This document shows, piece after piece, positions 35,679-45,031 of a stretch of 64,000 nucleotides of DNA. Position 1 is the stretch's first letter, and every line of letters begins with the position of its first letter. A model generated the notes under the pieces. The model did no database searches and was not told the origin of the DNA. It saw nothing but the letters and a program-made list of their open reading frames with translations. The translations under genes and the position numbers were made by a program. Source of the DNA: Xylanibacter muris (GTDB lineage Bacteria > Bacteroidota > Bacteroidia > Bacteroidales > Bacteroidaceae); assembly GCF_013166605.1 (NCBI RefSeq), contig NZ_JABKKF010000011.1, forward strand, positions 1-64,000, written 5' to 3'.

Positions 35679-36020
35679 ATGAGTCGTCTCAAAATATTTC
35701 TCAGTTTCTTTCAGCGTCTTAAGGGCTTGAAATATGTGCTGGTCATCATAGCCGGTACGGTGATTGTGTGTTTCGTTGACGAGAACAGTATGTGGAGTCA
35801 TTATTGTAATAAACGCAGGATAAGCGATATGCAGACCGAGATAGAGAAATACCGTCAGGACTATAAGCGTGACGAGGCTCTTCTGGAGCGTCTTTCAACA
35901 GACCCGAAGGCAATCGAGAAGATAGCGAGAGAGAAATATTTTATGAAAGCGGATGATGAGGACATCTTTGTATTGAGCGACGATAAACAATCAGAAACAG
36001 ATGATGAAACAGTTGAATAA
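35679..36020 (+). CDS. FtsB/DivIC-family divisome protein
   Basis: A 113-residue bitopic membrane protein. A short cytoplasmic basic N-terminus is followed by one membrane segment (about residues 18-34) and a coiled coil (ISDMQTEIEKYRQDYKRDEA), then the conserved KAIEKIAREKYFM block, as in septum formation initiators. The tail is acidic. The family joins FtsL/FtsQ in the cell-division complex. It overlaps the next gene by 20 bases and is driven by the 66-bp promoter repeats. Confidence 0.9.
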   Translation: MSRLKIFLSFFQRLKGLKYVLVIIAGTVIVCFVDENSMWSHYCNKRRISDMQTEIEKYRQDYKRDEALLERLSTDPKAIEKIAREKYFMKADDEDIFVLSDDKQSETDDETVE

Positions 36021-36405
36021 GACAGAGAATATCATATTTCTCTTAGGGGCAGTGCTTATGGTTGCGGGAAGTGCTGCCAATTTGTTTGTACAGGTTTGGG
36101 CTCCGTATGTCTATTCTGTCGGTGCATTGGCCTTCTCGCTTATGCAGTTCAGACAGGGGTATGACGGTAAGAACTTTACCATAAGGAGGCTGAGGAATAT
36201 GATGATAATGAGTGATGTGTTTTTTCTTGTTACGGCAGTGATGATGTTTGAGAATATGTATAATTTTCTCAAGCTTGATTATATGACCTATATAAGATAT
36301 GTTCATAACAACTGGGTTGTCACGCTTCTTGTGGCGGCAATATTGCAGTTGTATACCACACACAGGATAAGTCACGAATTGGATAAAGAGGCAAAAAAAC
36401 TATAA
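36001..36405 (+). CDS. Small four-helix inner membrane protein, conserved hypothetical
   Basis: A 134-residue protein with four hydrophobic segments (about residues 10-28, 34-47, 68-87 and 103-118) and a charged C-terminus. It is commonly found directly after the FtsB/DivIC gene in Bacteroidales, but I know no function for it. The start overlaps the upstream gene; a second ATG one codon later is equally possible. Co-expression suggests, but does not show, an envelope or division role. Confidence 0.7.
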   Translation: MMKQLNKTENIIFLLGAVLMVAGSAANLFVQVWAPYVYSVGALAFSLMQFRQGYDGKNFTIRRLRNMMIMSDVFFLVTAVMMFENMYNFLKLDYMTYIRYVHNNWVVTLLVAAILQLYTTHRISHELDKEAKKL

Positions 36406-36463
36406 AACCGCTGGTAAATATTTAAATAGCATGAATTTTTTTTCATACTCCGATTTATCATTG

Positions 36464-36471
36464 TACATTTG
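36464..36471 (+). promoter_or_regulatory. Bacteroidetes -7 promoter box for the DUF4369 lipoprotein gene
   Basis: TACATTTG followed by C matches TAnnTTTG. The leader to the ATG at 36544 is about 65 bases. Confidence 0.45.
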
Positions 36472-36543
36472 CCTACAGGTAAAAAATAAACCTTGAGTAA
36501 ATAACAAAGCAATCAAAATAGATATCAGCAATAATATCATTTT

Positions 36544-37377
36544 ATGAACCGATTTATATATGTTCTGGCGGTTGCGGCCGCTTTTGTCTCCTGTGCCGAT
36601 TCTTATAATATTGAGGGCGCTTCATCCGTTTCGGCTCTTGACGGCAGCAAGTTGTATCTTAAAGCGATAAAGAACAACGAGCTGAAAGACATAGATTCGT
36701 GTGATGTCGTTCACGGACAGTTTCATTTCAGCGGTACTCTTGATACGGTAAGAATGGCAAATCTGTTTATGGATGATGAAAGTATAATGCCGGTAGTGCT
36801 TGAGAAAGGACCTATATTCATTAAGATTGACAATGCGAGCCAGACTGTAGGCGGAACACCTTTGAATGATGAGCTTTATGACTTTATCGACAAGCACAAG
36901 CAGCTGGAGAACCGTATAAGCGAGCTTTCGCATAAACATAGCCAGATGTTGCTTGACGGAATCGACGAGAATCTTATAAACGAGCAGCTGACGGTTGAGG
37001 CAGATAAGATAGCAAGAGAGGAAGACAGCCTTGTTACATCATTTATTGTTGATAATTTTGATAATGTGCTTGGTCCTGGAGTGTTTATGATGATAACGGG
37101 AAGGTTCCATTATCCGATATTGACACCTCAGATAGAGGATATAATGAGTAAGGCCACAGATAAGTTCAGGAATCATCCATACGTGAAGGATTATTACCAG
37201 ACTGCCACGGAAAATGAGGCCCGTATGCAGGGATTTGACACTCCTGCAGATATGCAGGAGGTTTCTTCGGAAGATACGGCTGCTGTAGGTGTGCCGTTCC
37301 AGGGTGGTGCTTTTGATAATATGCCGTTGTCGGGTAGCAACAGTCAGGCGGCACCTTCGGATAACGTGCAGCCGTAG
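36544..37377 (+). CDS. DUF4369-domain lipoprotein
   Basis: A 277-residue protein with a lipobox-like signal (VSCAD, Cys17), so it is a predicted lipoprotein of the periplasm or outer membrane. The N-terminal domain has the DUF4369 pattern DGSKLYLK, DSCDVVHGQFHFSG, in which a beta-sandwich domain often precedes a thioredoxin-like fold. Here a helical region follows (about residues 115-220), with no CxxC motif. The C-terminal 50 residues are low-complexity and Gly/Ser/Pro-rich. The substrate or partner is unknown. It is monocistronic or leads into pyrC 46 bases downstream. Confidence 0.8.
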   Translation: MNRFIYVLAVAAAFVSCADSYNIEGASSVSALDGSKLYLKAIKNNELKDIDSCDVVHGQFHFSGTLDTVRMANLFMDDESIMPVVLEKGPIFIKIDNASQTVGGTPLNDELYDFIDKHKQLENRISELSHKHSQMLLDGIDENLINEQLTVEADKIAREEDSLVTSFIVDNFDNVLGPGVFMMITGRFHYPILTPQIEDIMSKATDKFRNHPYVKDYYQTATENEARMQGFDTPADMQEVSSEDTAAVGVPFQGGAFDNMPLSGSNSQAAPSDNVQP

Positions 37378-37423
37378 ATGTTTCTGTATTGATAGTTCTT
37401 CAATATATTAATGTGTGTAATAT

Positions 37424-38746
37424 ATGAGAATACTGATAAAGAATGCCAAAATTGTTAATGAGGGAAAGACCGTCAACGGCTCCATAGCCATTGACGGGGA
37501 ATATATTGCAGACGATATGCCCGGGGCAACGTATGATGAAATCATCGATGCCGTGGGCTGTTTCGTTCTTCCGGGGGTGATAGACACTCATGTGCATTTC
37601 CGTGAGCCGGGCCTTACGGGCAAGGCTGACATAGAAAGTGAGACATGCGCTGCCGCGGCAGGGGGGGTCACATCGTATTTCGATATGCCGAACACTGTGC
37701 CGAACACAACAACCCTTGAGGCACTTGACGATAAATTCAGGCTGGCAGCAGAGAAGAGTCATGTCAACTATTCTTTCTTTTTCGGGGCGACGAATGATAA
37801 TGTCGGGTTATTCGGCTGTCTTGACGTCCATCGTGTTCCGGGAATAAAGCTTTTTATGGGCTCGTCTACAGGCAATATGCTTGTTGACCGTGACTCGGCA
37901 CTTACTGATATATTCTCGAAAGCCTGTGTTCCGGTGGTTGTCCACTGTGAGGATACGGGTATTATAAATGCTAATATGGCATCGGCAAAGGAAAAGTATG
38001 GTGAGGATCCTGATGTAAGTCATCATCCGGAGATCAGAAGTGCCGAAGCCTGTTATCAAAGCACGTTGCGTGCCGTGAATATGGCTCGTGAGCACGGTAC
38101 GAGGCTTCATGTGGCCCATCTTTCTACGGATAAGGAGCTGGGTCTCTTTGCTCCCGGGGAATCACAACCAAGGATTACAGCGGAGGCTGTGGTAGGACAC
38201 CTTTTGTTTTCAGATGCGGATTATGGTACCTTGGGAACAAGGATAAAGGTAAACCCGTCCGTGAAGACACTTGCCGACAGGGATGCTTTGCGCAAGGCCC
38301 TTGCCGACGGACGTATAACTGTTGTTGCCACAGATCATGCGCCTCATCTGTTGGAACAGAAGGCGGGGGGATGTGCCAAAGCTGCGTCAGGAATGCCTAT
38401 GATACAGTTCTCTCTTCCGTCCATGTTGCAGCTTGTGGATGAGGGGGGGATTACGGTGGAGAGACTTGTTGAACTTATGTGCCATAATCCTGCACGGTTG
38501 TTTGAAGTTAGCCATCGCGGATATCTGCGTAGCGGTTATAAGGCAGATATCGTCATTGTGCGTCCCGATGCACCGTGGACGGTTACTAAGGATATAATAC
38601 AAAGCAAGTGTGGGTGGAGCCCGTTGGAGGGACATACTTTCAATTGGAAAGTGGAACGAACTATATGCAACGGACATACTGTATATTCTGAAGGAACCGT
38701 GGACAGGAGCTATATCGGTGAACAGATTCTTTTCAGAAAGAACTGA
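37424..38746 (+). CDS. pyrC: Dihydroorotase
   Basis: Metal-dependent amidohydrolase catalysing the third step of pyrimidine synthesis, carbamoyl-aspartate to dihydroorotate. The metal-binding HxH (His56, His58) lies in DTHVHFREPG. Other family blocks are GGVTSYFDMPNT, KLFMGSSTGNM, VHCEDTG, HVAHLSTDKE and VATDHAPH. At 440 residues it is a class I (PyrC/AllB-like) form. Allantoinase is an alternative, but the FREPG motif and the absence of purine-degradation genes favour dihydroorotase. It is followed after 23 bases by the MetH activation-domain gene. Confidence 0.92.
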   Translation: MRILIKNAKIVNEGKTVNGSIAIDGEYIADDMPGATYDEIIDAVGCFVLPGVIDTHVHFREPGLTGKADIESETCAAAAGGVTSYFDMPNTVPNTTTLEALDDKFRLAAEKSHVNYSFFFGATNDNVGLFGCLDVHRVPGIKLFMGSSTGNMLVDRDSALTDIFSKACVPVVVHCEDTGIINANMASAKEKYGEDPDVSHHPEIRSAEACYQSTLRAVNMAREHGTRLHVAHLSTDKELGLFAPGESQPRITAEAVVGHLLFSDADYGTLGTRIKVNPSVKTLADRDALRKALADGRITVVATDHAPHLLEQKAGGCAKAASGMPMIQFSLPSMLQLVDEGGITVERLVELMCHNPARLFEVSHRGYLRSGYKADIVIVRPDAPWTVTKDIIQSKCGWSPLEGHTFNWKVERTICNGHTVYSEGTVDRSYIGEQILFRKN

Positions 38747-38769
38747 CATCAGAAAAAGATAAGCTGCAG

Positions 38770-39579
38770 ATGTTGAAAAGGAAAAACAGCTATTGTCTTA
38801 AGGAACTGTTGCCTTATGTCAACTGGGTTTATTTCTATCATGCCTGGCAAGTGGAAGACAAGACTGAACAGGTGCGTTTGCGCATGGAAGCGGAGGAAAT
38901 CGTGTCTGCAATAAGCGGCAGATATCACGCGCATACTATTTTTATGTTATGTGATGCCAACAGTGACGGTGATGACATTATAATAGAAGACGGTACAAGG
39001 CTTCCGATGCTCAGGCAGCAGACTGGATATGGAGGAGGTCATTCTTTGTGTCTGGCAGACTTCGTCCGTCCTTTATCTCACGGTGTTACCGATCATATTG
39101 GGCTTTTTGCCGCAACGGTGGATATTGGAATGGAAACGGATTTTATGTCCGACGGATATGAGCGGATGATGATGCAGCTTATAGCCGACCGCATGGCGGA
39201 GGCGGCTGCGGAGAAACTGCATGAGGATGTTAGAAAACGGTATTGGGGATATGCACCGGATGAGAACCTTACGAAAGAAGAACTTTTTGCCGTGAAATAT
39301 CAGGGAATAAGACCGGCGGTAGGATATCCGTCGATGCCCGACCAGAGTCTGAACTTCATCTTCTCCGATGTGACAGGAATGAAAGATATAGGCATACGTC
39401 TTACGTCTACAGGGGCGATGAAGCCGCATGCAAGTATCAGCGGGATGATGATTTCCCATCCTAAGTCGTGTTATTTCACGGTGGGGAAGATCGGGGACGA
39501 CCAACTTTCAGATTACGCAGCGAGGCGTGGAGTGCCGGTGGGGATGATGCGGTGCTTCCTTGCTTCAAACTTACAATAA
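38770..39579 (+). CDS. Stand-alone MetH activation (AdoMet-binding) domain protein
   Basis: The 269 residues correspond to the C-terminal reactivation domain of cobalamin-dependent methionine synthase. The AdoMet-binding RPAVGYP is at 181-187, and DVTGMKDIGIRLTSTGAM and ASISGMMISHPKSCYFTVG follow. The domain uses S-adenosylmethionine to remethylate the oxidised cobalamin cofactor. No catalytic, folate or B12-binding domain is present, so the enzyme must be split and work in trans with a truncated MetH encoded elsewhere, or serve another corrinoid protein. An N-terminal segment (WVYFYHAWQ) matches the end of the domain linker in intact MetH. Confidence 0.9.
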   Translation: MLKRKNSYCLKELLPYVNWVYFYHAWQVEDKTEQVRLRMEAEEIVSAISGRYHAHTIFMLCDANSDGDDIIIEDGTRLPMLRQQTGYGGGHSLCLADFVRPLSHGVTDHIGLFAATVDIGMETDFMSDGYERMMMQLIADRMAEAAAEKLHEDVRKRYWGYAPDENLTKEELFAVKYQGIRPAVGYPSMPDQSLNFIFSDVTGMKDIGIRLTSTGAMKPHASISGMMISHPKSCYFTVGKIGDDQLSDYAARRGVPVGMMRCFLASNLQ

Positions 39580-39594
39580 CAAGTAAAATAGACA

Positions 39595-40773
39595 ATGATT
39601 TCAAAAATACTCATACCGATACTTTTGGCAATACTTCTTTCCGATATTTATATCGACAGGAGGTATCTATGTCGTTATTTCCGGTTGAAATGGCAGATGA
39701 GGCTTCTGTGGTGGATACCGTCTGTGATGATGATTGTTGCCACGGTGGTGCTTTCATGTGCCAAAGACTTTGCTCCGGCCGATGTGACAGTTTTGAATAA
39801 GTATCTGTTTGTGCTGGCTATAACCGTTATCCCGAAACTGCTTTTTATGCTGTGTTCCGTTGCAGGGTGGGGAGCGCAGAAACTATTTCATACACGTCAT
39901 AATTTCGGCAATATTGTCGGATTCTTTGTTTCTGCGGTAGAGATCTTTATTCTTATATGGGGAACTACTACGGGGTTTCAGAAACTTGATGTGCGTCATG
40001 TGGATTTCTGTTCTTCCGATTTGCCTGAAGCTTTTGACGGCTACCGTATAGTGCATTTTTCCGATGCGCATGTTGGCACATACGATATAAGCCGCGAGTA
40101 TCTTTTGCGTAATGCCATTGCATGCATGAACGCGCAGAAGGCCGATCTGATAGTATTTACAGGTGATCTTCAGAATATGTCTCCTGATGAGATTTATCCC
40201 CATGCGGCCGCACTTAGTATGCTGAGTGCTCCGGATGGTGTCGTTTCAGTACTTGGTAATCATGATTATGCCAATTATATAAATGCTTCCGATTCCGTTA
40301 AGGCGGCCAATTGCGATGAGACTGTGAGGTTACAGGAGCAGGCAATGATGTGGAAGTTGCTCAGAAATGAGAATATCACGGTAAGACGCGGTGCTGACTC
40401 CATCGTGATTGCCGGCATGGAGAATTGGGGAACGAAAAAGCCGGACCACCGGCGCGGCAATCTGGCAAAGACACTCAACGGTGTGTCGCAAGGCGATTTC
40501 GTGATAATGCTCCAGCATGACCCTACGGCATGGGATGCCCTGATAATGAAAGGCAGGCTGAAGCCGCAGCTTACATTGAGCGGTCATACCCATGCCATGC
40601 AGTTCGCATTGTGCGGATGGTCTCCTGCATCGCTCATGTATGATGAATGGGGCGGGATGTATTATAAAGACGGATGTGCAATCAATGTCAGCACAGGATT
40701 GGGCGGCTTTATTCCGTTCAGGTTCGGAGTGCCCGGAGAGATTGTCGTCATAACATTGCATAAGAAGAGATAA
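39595..40773 (+). CDS. Membrane-anchored calcineurin-type metallophosphoesterase
   Basis: A 392-residue protein with about four hydrophobic segments in the first 130 residues and a C-terminal phosphoesterase domain. Metal ligands are visible in HFSDAHVGTY (Asp157, His159), FTGDLQN, LGNHDYA and SGHTHAMQF. It resembles the YkuE/LpxH-like subgroup of transmembrane phosphatases. The substrate may be a lipid or a nucleotide; nothing in the sequence settles this. It sits between the MetH-domain gene (15 bases) and plsC (26 bases), so it is likely cotranscribed with both. Confidence 0.88.
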   Translation: MISKILIPILLAILLSDIYIDRRYLCRYFRLKWQMRLLWWIPSVMMIVATVVLSCAKDFAPADVTVLNKYLFVLAITVIPKLLFMLCSVAGWGAQKLFHTRHNFGNIVGFFVSAVEIFILIWGTTTGFQKLDVRHVDFCSSDLPEAFDGYRIVHFSDAHVGTYDISREYLLRNAIACMNAQKADLIVFTGDLQNMSPDEIYPHAAALSMLSAPDGVVSVLGNHDYANYINASDSVKAANCDETVRLQEQAMMWKLLRNENITVRRGADSIVIAGMENWGTKKPDHRRGNLAKTLNGVSQGDFVIMLQHDPTAWDALIMKGRLKPQLTLSGHTHAMQFALCGWSPASLMYDEWGGMYYKDGCAINVSTGLGGFIPFRFGVPGEIVVITLHKKR

Positions 40774-40799
40774 TTTGTTTTTTATATAAGTTATATGAT

Positions 40800-41561
40800 A
40801 TGAAATACCTGTACAGACTGTATCAGATAGTAATAGCATTGCCTGTGGCGCTTGTGGCTACTGTGCTTACCGCTGTTCTCACAAGTGTGGGCAGCATATT
40901 GTTCGGCGGTCATTTCTGGGGCTACTATCCCGGTCATTTTTGGTCTAAGATAATGGTGCGTATCTTCTTTCTGCCCGTTACTGTTGAGGGCAGGGAAAAT
41001 CTTGAGAAAGGGCAGAGCTATGTTTTCGTTGCCAACCATCAGGGAGCTTTTGACATCTTTCTTATATATGGTTATCTTAACCGTAATTTCAAGTGGATGA
41101 TGAAGCATCAGCTGAGCAAGATGCCCTTCGTGGGCTATGCCTGCAAGAAGAGCCATCAGATATTTGTAGACAAGCGCGGGCCGGGTAAGGTGAAGGCCAC
41201 TTATGATGCCGCCCGCCGCACATTGTCTGACGGAGGCATGAGCGTAGTGGTATTTCCTGAGGGGGCGCGGACGTTTACCGGCCACATGGGACTGTTCCGT
41301 CGTGGAGCCTTTGCACTTGCCGATGAACTGCAGTTGCCGGTAGTGCCGCTTACGATAAACGGTTCTTTCAATGTGATGCCACGTATGCGTGACGGAAAAT
41401 TTGTTGAATGGCATCCGCTGAAGCTTACCGTTCATCAGCCTATTTATCCTGTGAGCAAGGGTTCTGACAATATTCAGGCTGTGATGCGGCAGAGTTATGA
41501 CTCGGTGATGAGTGCGCTTGCTGAAGAATATCAGGGATATGTAGAGAATCCGGATCAGTGA
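40800..41561 (+). CDS. plsC: 1-acyl-sn-glycerol-3-phosphate acyltransferase
   Basis: A 253-residue membrane-associated acyltransferase making phosphatidic acid for phospholipid synthesis. The catalytic NHxxxxD is NHQGAFD with His80 and Asp85. The second motif FPEGARTF and the later VPLTINGSF block are also present. The N-terminal hydrophobic segment anchors it to the inner membrane. Confidence 0.93.
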   Translation: MKYLYRLYQIVIALPVALVATVLTAVLTSVGSILFGGHFWGYYPGHFWSKIMVRIFFLPVTVEGRENLEKGQSYVFVANHQGAFDIFLIYGYLNRNFKWMMKHQLSKMPFVGYACKKSHQIFVDKRGPGKVKATYDAARRTLSDGGMSVVVFPEGARTFTGHMGLFRRGAFALADELQLPVVPLTINGSFNVMPRMRDGKFVEWHPLKLTVHQPIYPVSKGSDNIQAVMRQSYDSVMSALAEEYQGYVENPDQ

Positions 41562-41605
41562 TGAGCTGTTCCGGTTTTTGCTCTTAATGTTTCAGATATG
41601 GTTTT

Positions 41606-43060
41606 ATGATAATAATTATTACTCTTATAGTTTATTTCTGTGTGATATTTGCGGTGAGCAGGATAACCTCGGCAAATGCCACAAATGCAACGTTCTATAT
41701 GGCAGAGAGAAAGTCGCCATGGTATATGGTGGCTTTTGGAATGGTGGGCGCGTCGGTCAGCGGTGTCACATTTGTTTCCGTGCCGGGAATGGTGTTGAAG
41801 TCAGACATGACGTATCTTCAGACCTGCATGGGATTTATTCCCGGATATTTTGCCGTGGCGTTTATTCTTCTGCCAGTTTATTACAGGATGAACCTTACTT
41901 CGATATATGCTTATCTCGGCCACAGGCTCGGTGAGCGTTCTTACATGACGGGGGCATGTTTCTTCCTGTTGTCGAAGATGTCGGGAGCCGCTGTCAGTTT
42001 TTATGTGGTATGCATCATTCTCCAGAGGTTTGTCTTCGACGGAATAGGTATGGCATTTCCTGTTACGGTTGTGTGCATGGTGGCACTTATCTGGCTGTAT
42101 ACGCGCAGCGGTGGAGTGAAAACTCTTGTGTGGACCGATTCGGTTCAGACCCTATGCATGCTTCTTGCACTGATACTAATCATCGTTAATGTAGCTCATT
42201 CCATGAATATGACGGCTTCCGATGCTGCAAAGGCTGTTGCCGCATCGGACATGAGCCGTATTTTTGTTTTTGATGACTGGATGTCTACGGGAAATTTCTG
42301 GAAGCAGTTCATAAGCGGTATGTTTATAGTTGTGGTAATGACGGGACTTGACCAGGATAAGATGCAGAAAAACCTCACATGCAAGACATTGCGTGAGGCA
42401 CAGAAAGACATGTGTACCTACGGGTTTGCCTTTGTGCCTGTGAATCTGCTGTTTCTTTCCCTTGGGGTGTTGCTGGTATTTCTTGCCGGACAAGGGGATG
42501 AGGCGCTTTCGCTTTCGGGCGATGAGCTTCTGCCAATGTTTGCCGCCACCGGTGACTTGGGAGTTGCGGTTGTGGTGCTGTTCACGATAGGTGTTGTGGC
42601 TTCTTCGTTCAGTTCGGCCGACTCTGCGCTTACATCGATGACCACGAGTTTCTGTGTGGATATATGCCGCAGGCCGGATGACGTACGTCTGCGTCGTATG
42701 GCACATTTCGGAATAAGCGTTATGTTTGTCGTGTTTATTCTTTTTTTCCGGATGATGAACTCAACGAGTGTCATTGATGCCATATATATACTTTGCTCCT
42801 ATACGTACGGTCCGTTGCTCGGAATGTTTGCATACGGATTGTTTGCGGGCGGAAAGGTCGGTGACAGACTTGTGCCATACGTGGCGGTTATGTCACCGGT
42901 GTTGTGTTTCATTATAGAAAGATGGGCAAAAGGCAGTTTAGGATACACCTTTGGATATGAGTTGCTTATGCTCAACGGGGCTTTGACGTTTGCCGGGCTT
43001 TTGATGTCGCGCCATATTCCGTGGGCTGTTGCCGGCACGACAGGCCGTAACGGGAGATAA
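41606..43060 (+). CDS. Sodium:solute symporter family transporter
   Basis: A 484-residue inner membrane protein with about 13 hydrophobic segments. The SSS signature is present in FYMAERKSPWYMVAFGMVGA at the N-terminus, with ASSFSSADSALTSMTTSF at the conserved sodium-site helix. The family takes up sugars, amino acids, sialic acid or nucleosides with sodium. The substrate cannot be inferred, as the neighbours (plsC, HAD phosphatase) are unrelated. Confidence 0.9.
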   Translation: MIIIITLIVYFCVIFAVSRITSANATNATFYMAERKSPWYMVAFGMVGASVSGVTFVSVPGMVLKSDMTYLQTCMGFIPGYFAVAFILLPVYYRMNLTSIYAYLGHRLGERSYMTGACFFLLSKMSGAAVSFYVVCIILQRFVFDGIGMAFPVTVVCMVALIWLYTRSGGVKTLVWTDSVQTLCMLLALILIIVNVAHSMNMTASDAAKAVAASDMSRIFVFDDWMSTGNFWKQFISGMFIVVVMTGLDQDKMQKNLTCKTLREAQKDMCTYGFAFVPVNLLFLSLGVLLVFLAGQGDEALSLSGDELLPMFAATGDLGVAVVVLFTIGVVASSFSSADSALTSMTTSFCVDICRRPDDVRLRRMAHFGISVMFVVFILFFRMMNSTSVIDAIYILCSYTYGPLLGMFAYGLFAGGKVGDRLVPYVAVMSPVLCFIIERWAKGSLGYTFGYELLMLNGALTFAGLLMSRHIPWAVAGTTGRNGR

Positions 43061-43088
43061 TTACAAATTATTATATATACTTGCAGGG

Positions 43089-43724
43089 ATGAAGACATTG
43101 ATATTGGATTTCGACGGAACGCTCGGTGACAGCCGTTCGCTGATAGTGGATACCATGCAGGCAACGATGGCCGAGCTTGGCTTGCCGGTGTGTGAGGCAG
43201 GAAAATGTGCCGGTATGATAGGACTGCCGTTGCGTGAGAGTTTCATGCGGCTGATACCTATGGATGACGAAACAGGAAAACGATGCGAGGCCGTATATAC
43301 CAAACTGTTCATGAAGAATAATGTTCCGGGAACGGTCAGTATGTTTCCTGGGGTTGGAGAGACGATAATGCGGTTGCACTCCATGGGATATACGGTCACT
43401 ATTGCGAGCAGTCGCGGGCGTGACAGTCTTGTCGGGTTTGTCAGTGAGATGGGGCTTGAGCCTTATGTGTCGCATATCGTATCGGCCAATGATGTAGAAC
43501 ACTCCAAGCCTTCTCCGGATATGGTTTTGAAGATTCTTGAACTCACAGGTACGTCAAAAGAGAATGCCCTTGTGGTAGGTGATGCGTTGTATGACATACA
43601 GATGGCACATAATGCCGGTGTGAAGGCCTGTGGTGTTACATACGGGAACGGCACGCTTGAGGAACTTGCGGATGCGGATTATATCATAGACAGTTTTGAC
43701 CGGCTGGCAGATGTATTGGAATGA
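43089..43724 (+). CDS. HAD-superfamily phosphatase (phosphoglycolate phosphatase-like)
   Basis: A 211-residue hydrolase beginning MKTLILDFDGTLGDS, giving the nucleophile Asp7 and acid Asp9. ASSRGRDSL supplies motif II, KPSPDM the motif III Lys and VGDALYDIQMA the motif IV acidic pair. A helical cap lies between motifs I and II. I chose ATG 43089 because it puts motif I at the terminus; an upstream in-frame start overlaps the symporter gene. The substrate is probably a small sugar or glycolate phosphate. Confidence 0.88.
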   Translation: MKTLILDFDGTLGDSRSLIVDTMQATMAELGLPVCEAGKCAGMIGLPLRESFMRLIPMDDETGKRCEAVYTKLFMKNNVPGTVSMFPGVGETIMRLHSMGYTVTIASSRGRDSLVGFVSEMGLEPYVSHIVSANDVEHSKPSPDMVLKILELTGTSKENALVVGDALYDIQMAHNAGVKACGVTYGNGTLEELADADYIIDSFDRLADVLE

Positions 43725-43776
43725 AAATGACAGAGATTGGATAATCTGTTTGTTGTCATAAAATAAGGTGTAAGAG

Positions 43777-44382
43777 TTGGAACGGATATTGGAAATTTTC
43801 GGTGTTTTGAGCGGTCTGCTTTACCTGTTTTTGGAAATCAGGCAGCACCGTGCCATGTGGGTGGTCGGTTTTCTGACCTCTCTTGTTTATGTATTTGTCT
43901 TTTTCCGTTCCAGGATATATGCGGATATGTGGCTGAATATCTATTATGTGGTCATCAGTGTATATGGCTTTCTGCAATGGACACAAAACAAAAGATATGT
44001 GGCATCTGAAGCGACGTCATCCACATATAAAGAAATCGTATATAGCCACCTTACATCACGTATTTTAGTGACGGTGCTGTTTTCCATTGCTATCCTGTTC
44101 GTCCTGCTATACAACGTCTTACATCATTTCACAGACTCACCTGTGCCGGTTGGCGATGCTTTTACGACAGCAGTCGGGATTGTGGCCACATGGATGTTGG
44201 CCAGGCGCATAATCGAGCATTGGATTTTGTGGATTGTTGTAAACGGTGTCTCCGTATGTATTTATTATCAGCGCGGGCTTTATCCCACAGTGTTTCTATA
44301 TATTTGCTATGCCATATTGGCGGTTGTAGGATTATATACATGGAAAAATAAAGGAATAAGAAAAAATGATAGCACCTTATAA
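43777..44382 (+). CDS. pnuT: PnuC-family transporter, probable thiamine transporter PnuT
   Basis: A 201-residue inner membrane protein with about seven hydrophobic segments and the PnuC-family blocks MWVVGFLTSLVYVFVFF and DMWLNIYYVVISVYGFLQW. The start codon must be TTG (43777): the frame has no earlier ATG or GTG that fits and the next ATG is far inside the first helices. It overlaps the thiamine pyrophosphokinase gene by 17 bases. In Bacteroidetes a PnuC paralogue next to this kinase is the established thiamine transporter PnuT, so thiamine is a better guess than nicotinamide riboside. I see no TPP riboswitch and no TonB receptor gene upstream. Confidence 0.85.
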   Translation: MERILEIFGVLSGLLYLFLEIRQHRAMWVVGFLTSLVYVFVFFRSRIYADMWLNIYYVVISVYGFLQWTQNKRYVASEATSSTYKEIVYSHLTSRILVTVLFSIAILFVLLYNVLHHFTDSPVPVGDAFTTAVGIVATWMLARRIIEHWILWIVVNGVSVCIYYQRGLYPTVFLYICYAILAVVGLYTWKNKGIRKNDSTL

Positions 44383-45019
44383 CTGTGTAATCATGGCAAA
44401 CGGCAGTTTTCCACAAACAGCCGTTTCTCTGAATCTGTTGCGTCAGGCCTCTGTCGTCATAGCCTGTGACGGGGTTGTAGCTGCATTAGACAAGGCTGGT
44501 ATAACCCCTACTGCCATCGTAGGAGACCTTGACAGCCTTCCGTCCCGTTTTCGAAATATGTATTCCGACCGTATACATCTTGTGGAAGACCAGGAGATAA
44601 ACGACCTTACAAAGTCCATCCTGTTTGCCTGCCGGTCCGGTCAGCAGGAAGTCTTGATCATGGGGGCTACAGGGTTGCGTGAAGACCATACGTTAGGGAA
44701 TATCTCATTGCTGATGGAACATGCCGCTCTTTTCCGAAGAATCGAGATGCTTTCGGACTACGGACTTTTTACACCGCTTCTAAAAACGTCGACACTCTGC
44801 AGCAGTCCGGGCATGCAGGTATCGCTTTTCTCGCTCTCTCCTTCAGGAACGATTTCCACTTCAGGTCTGCGATGGCCCATTTGCAACAGGCAATTGACAG
44901 CCTGGTGGCAAGGTACACTGAACGAGGCGACAGGCAATTCCTTCACTGTCACACTTTCTATGGAAGCCCGTGTGCTTGTCTACCGTACTTTGGGCATTCC
45001 GGCAAAGAAAACGGTGTAG
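44366..45019 (+). CDS. tnrE: Thiamine pyrophosphokinase
   Basis: A 217-residue cytoplasmic enzyme converting thiamine and ATP to thiamine pyrophosphate. The family motifs are VIACDGVVAAL, AIVGDLDSLP, DQEINDLTKS and GATGLREDHTLGN. The C-terminal thiamine-binding sheet ends with NEATGNSF. Its overlap with the pnuT gene means imported thiamine is trapped by pyrophosphorylation, the usual Bacteroidetes salvage pair. Confidence 0.93.
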   Translation: MIAPYNCVIMANGSFPQTAVSLNLLRQASVVIACDGVVAALDKAGITPTAIVGDLDSLPSRFRNMYSDRIHLVEDQEINDLTKSILFACRSGQQEVLIMGATGLREDHTLGNISLLMEHAALFRRIEMLSDYGLFTPLLKTSTLCSSPGMQVSLFSLSPSGTISTSGLRWPICNRQLTAWWQGTLNEATGNSFTVTLSMEARVLVYRTLGIPAKKTV

Positions 45020-45031
45020 CATCATAGAATC

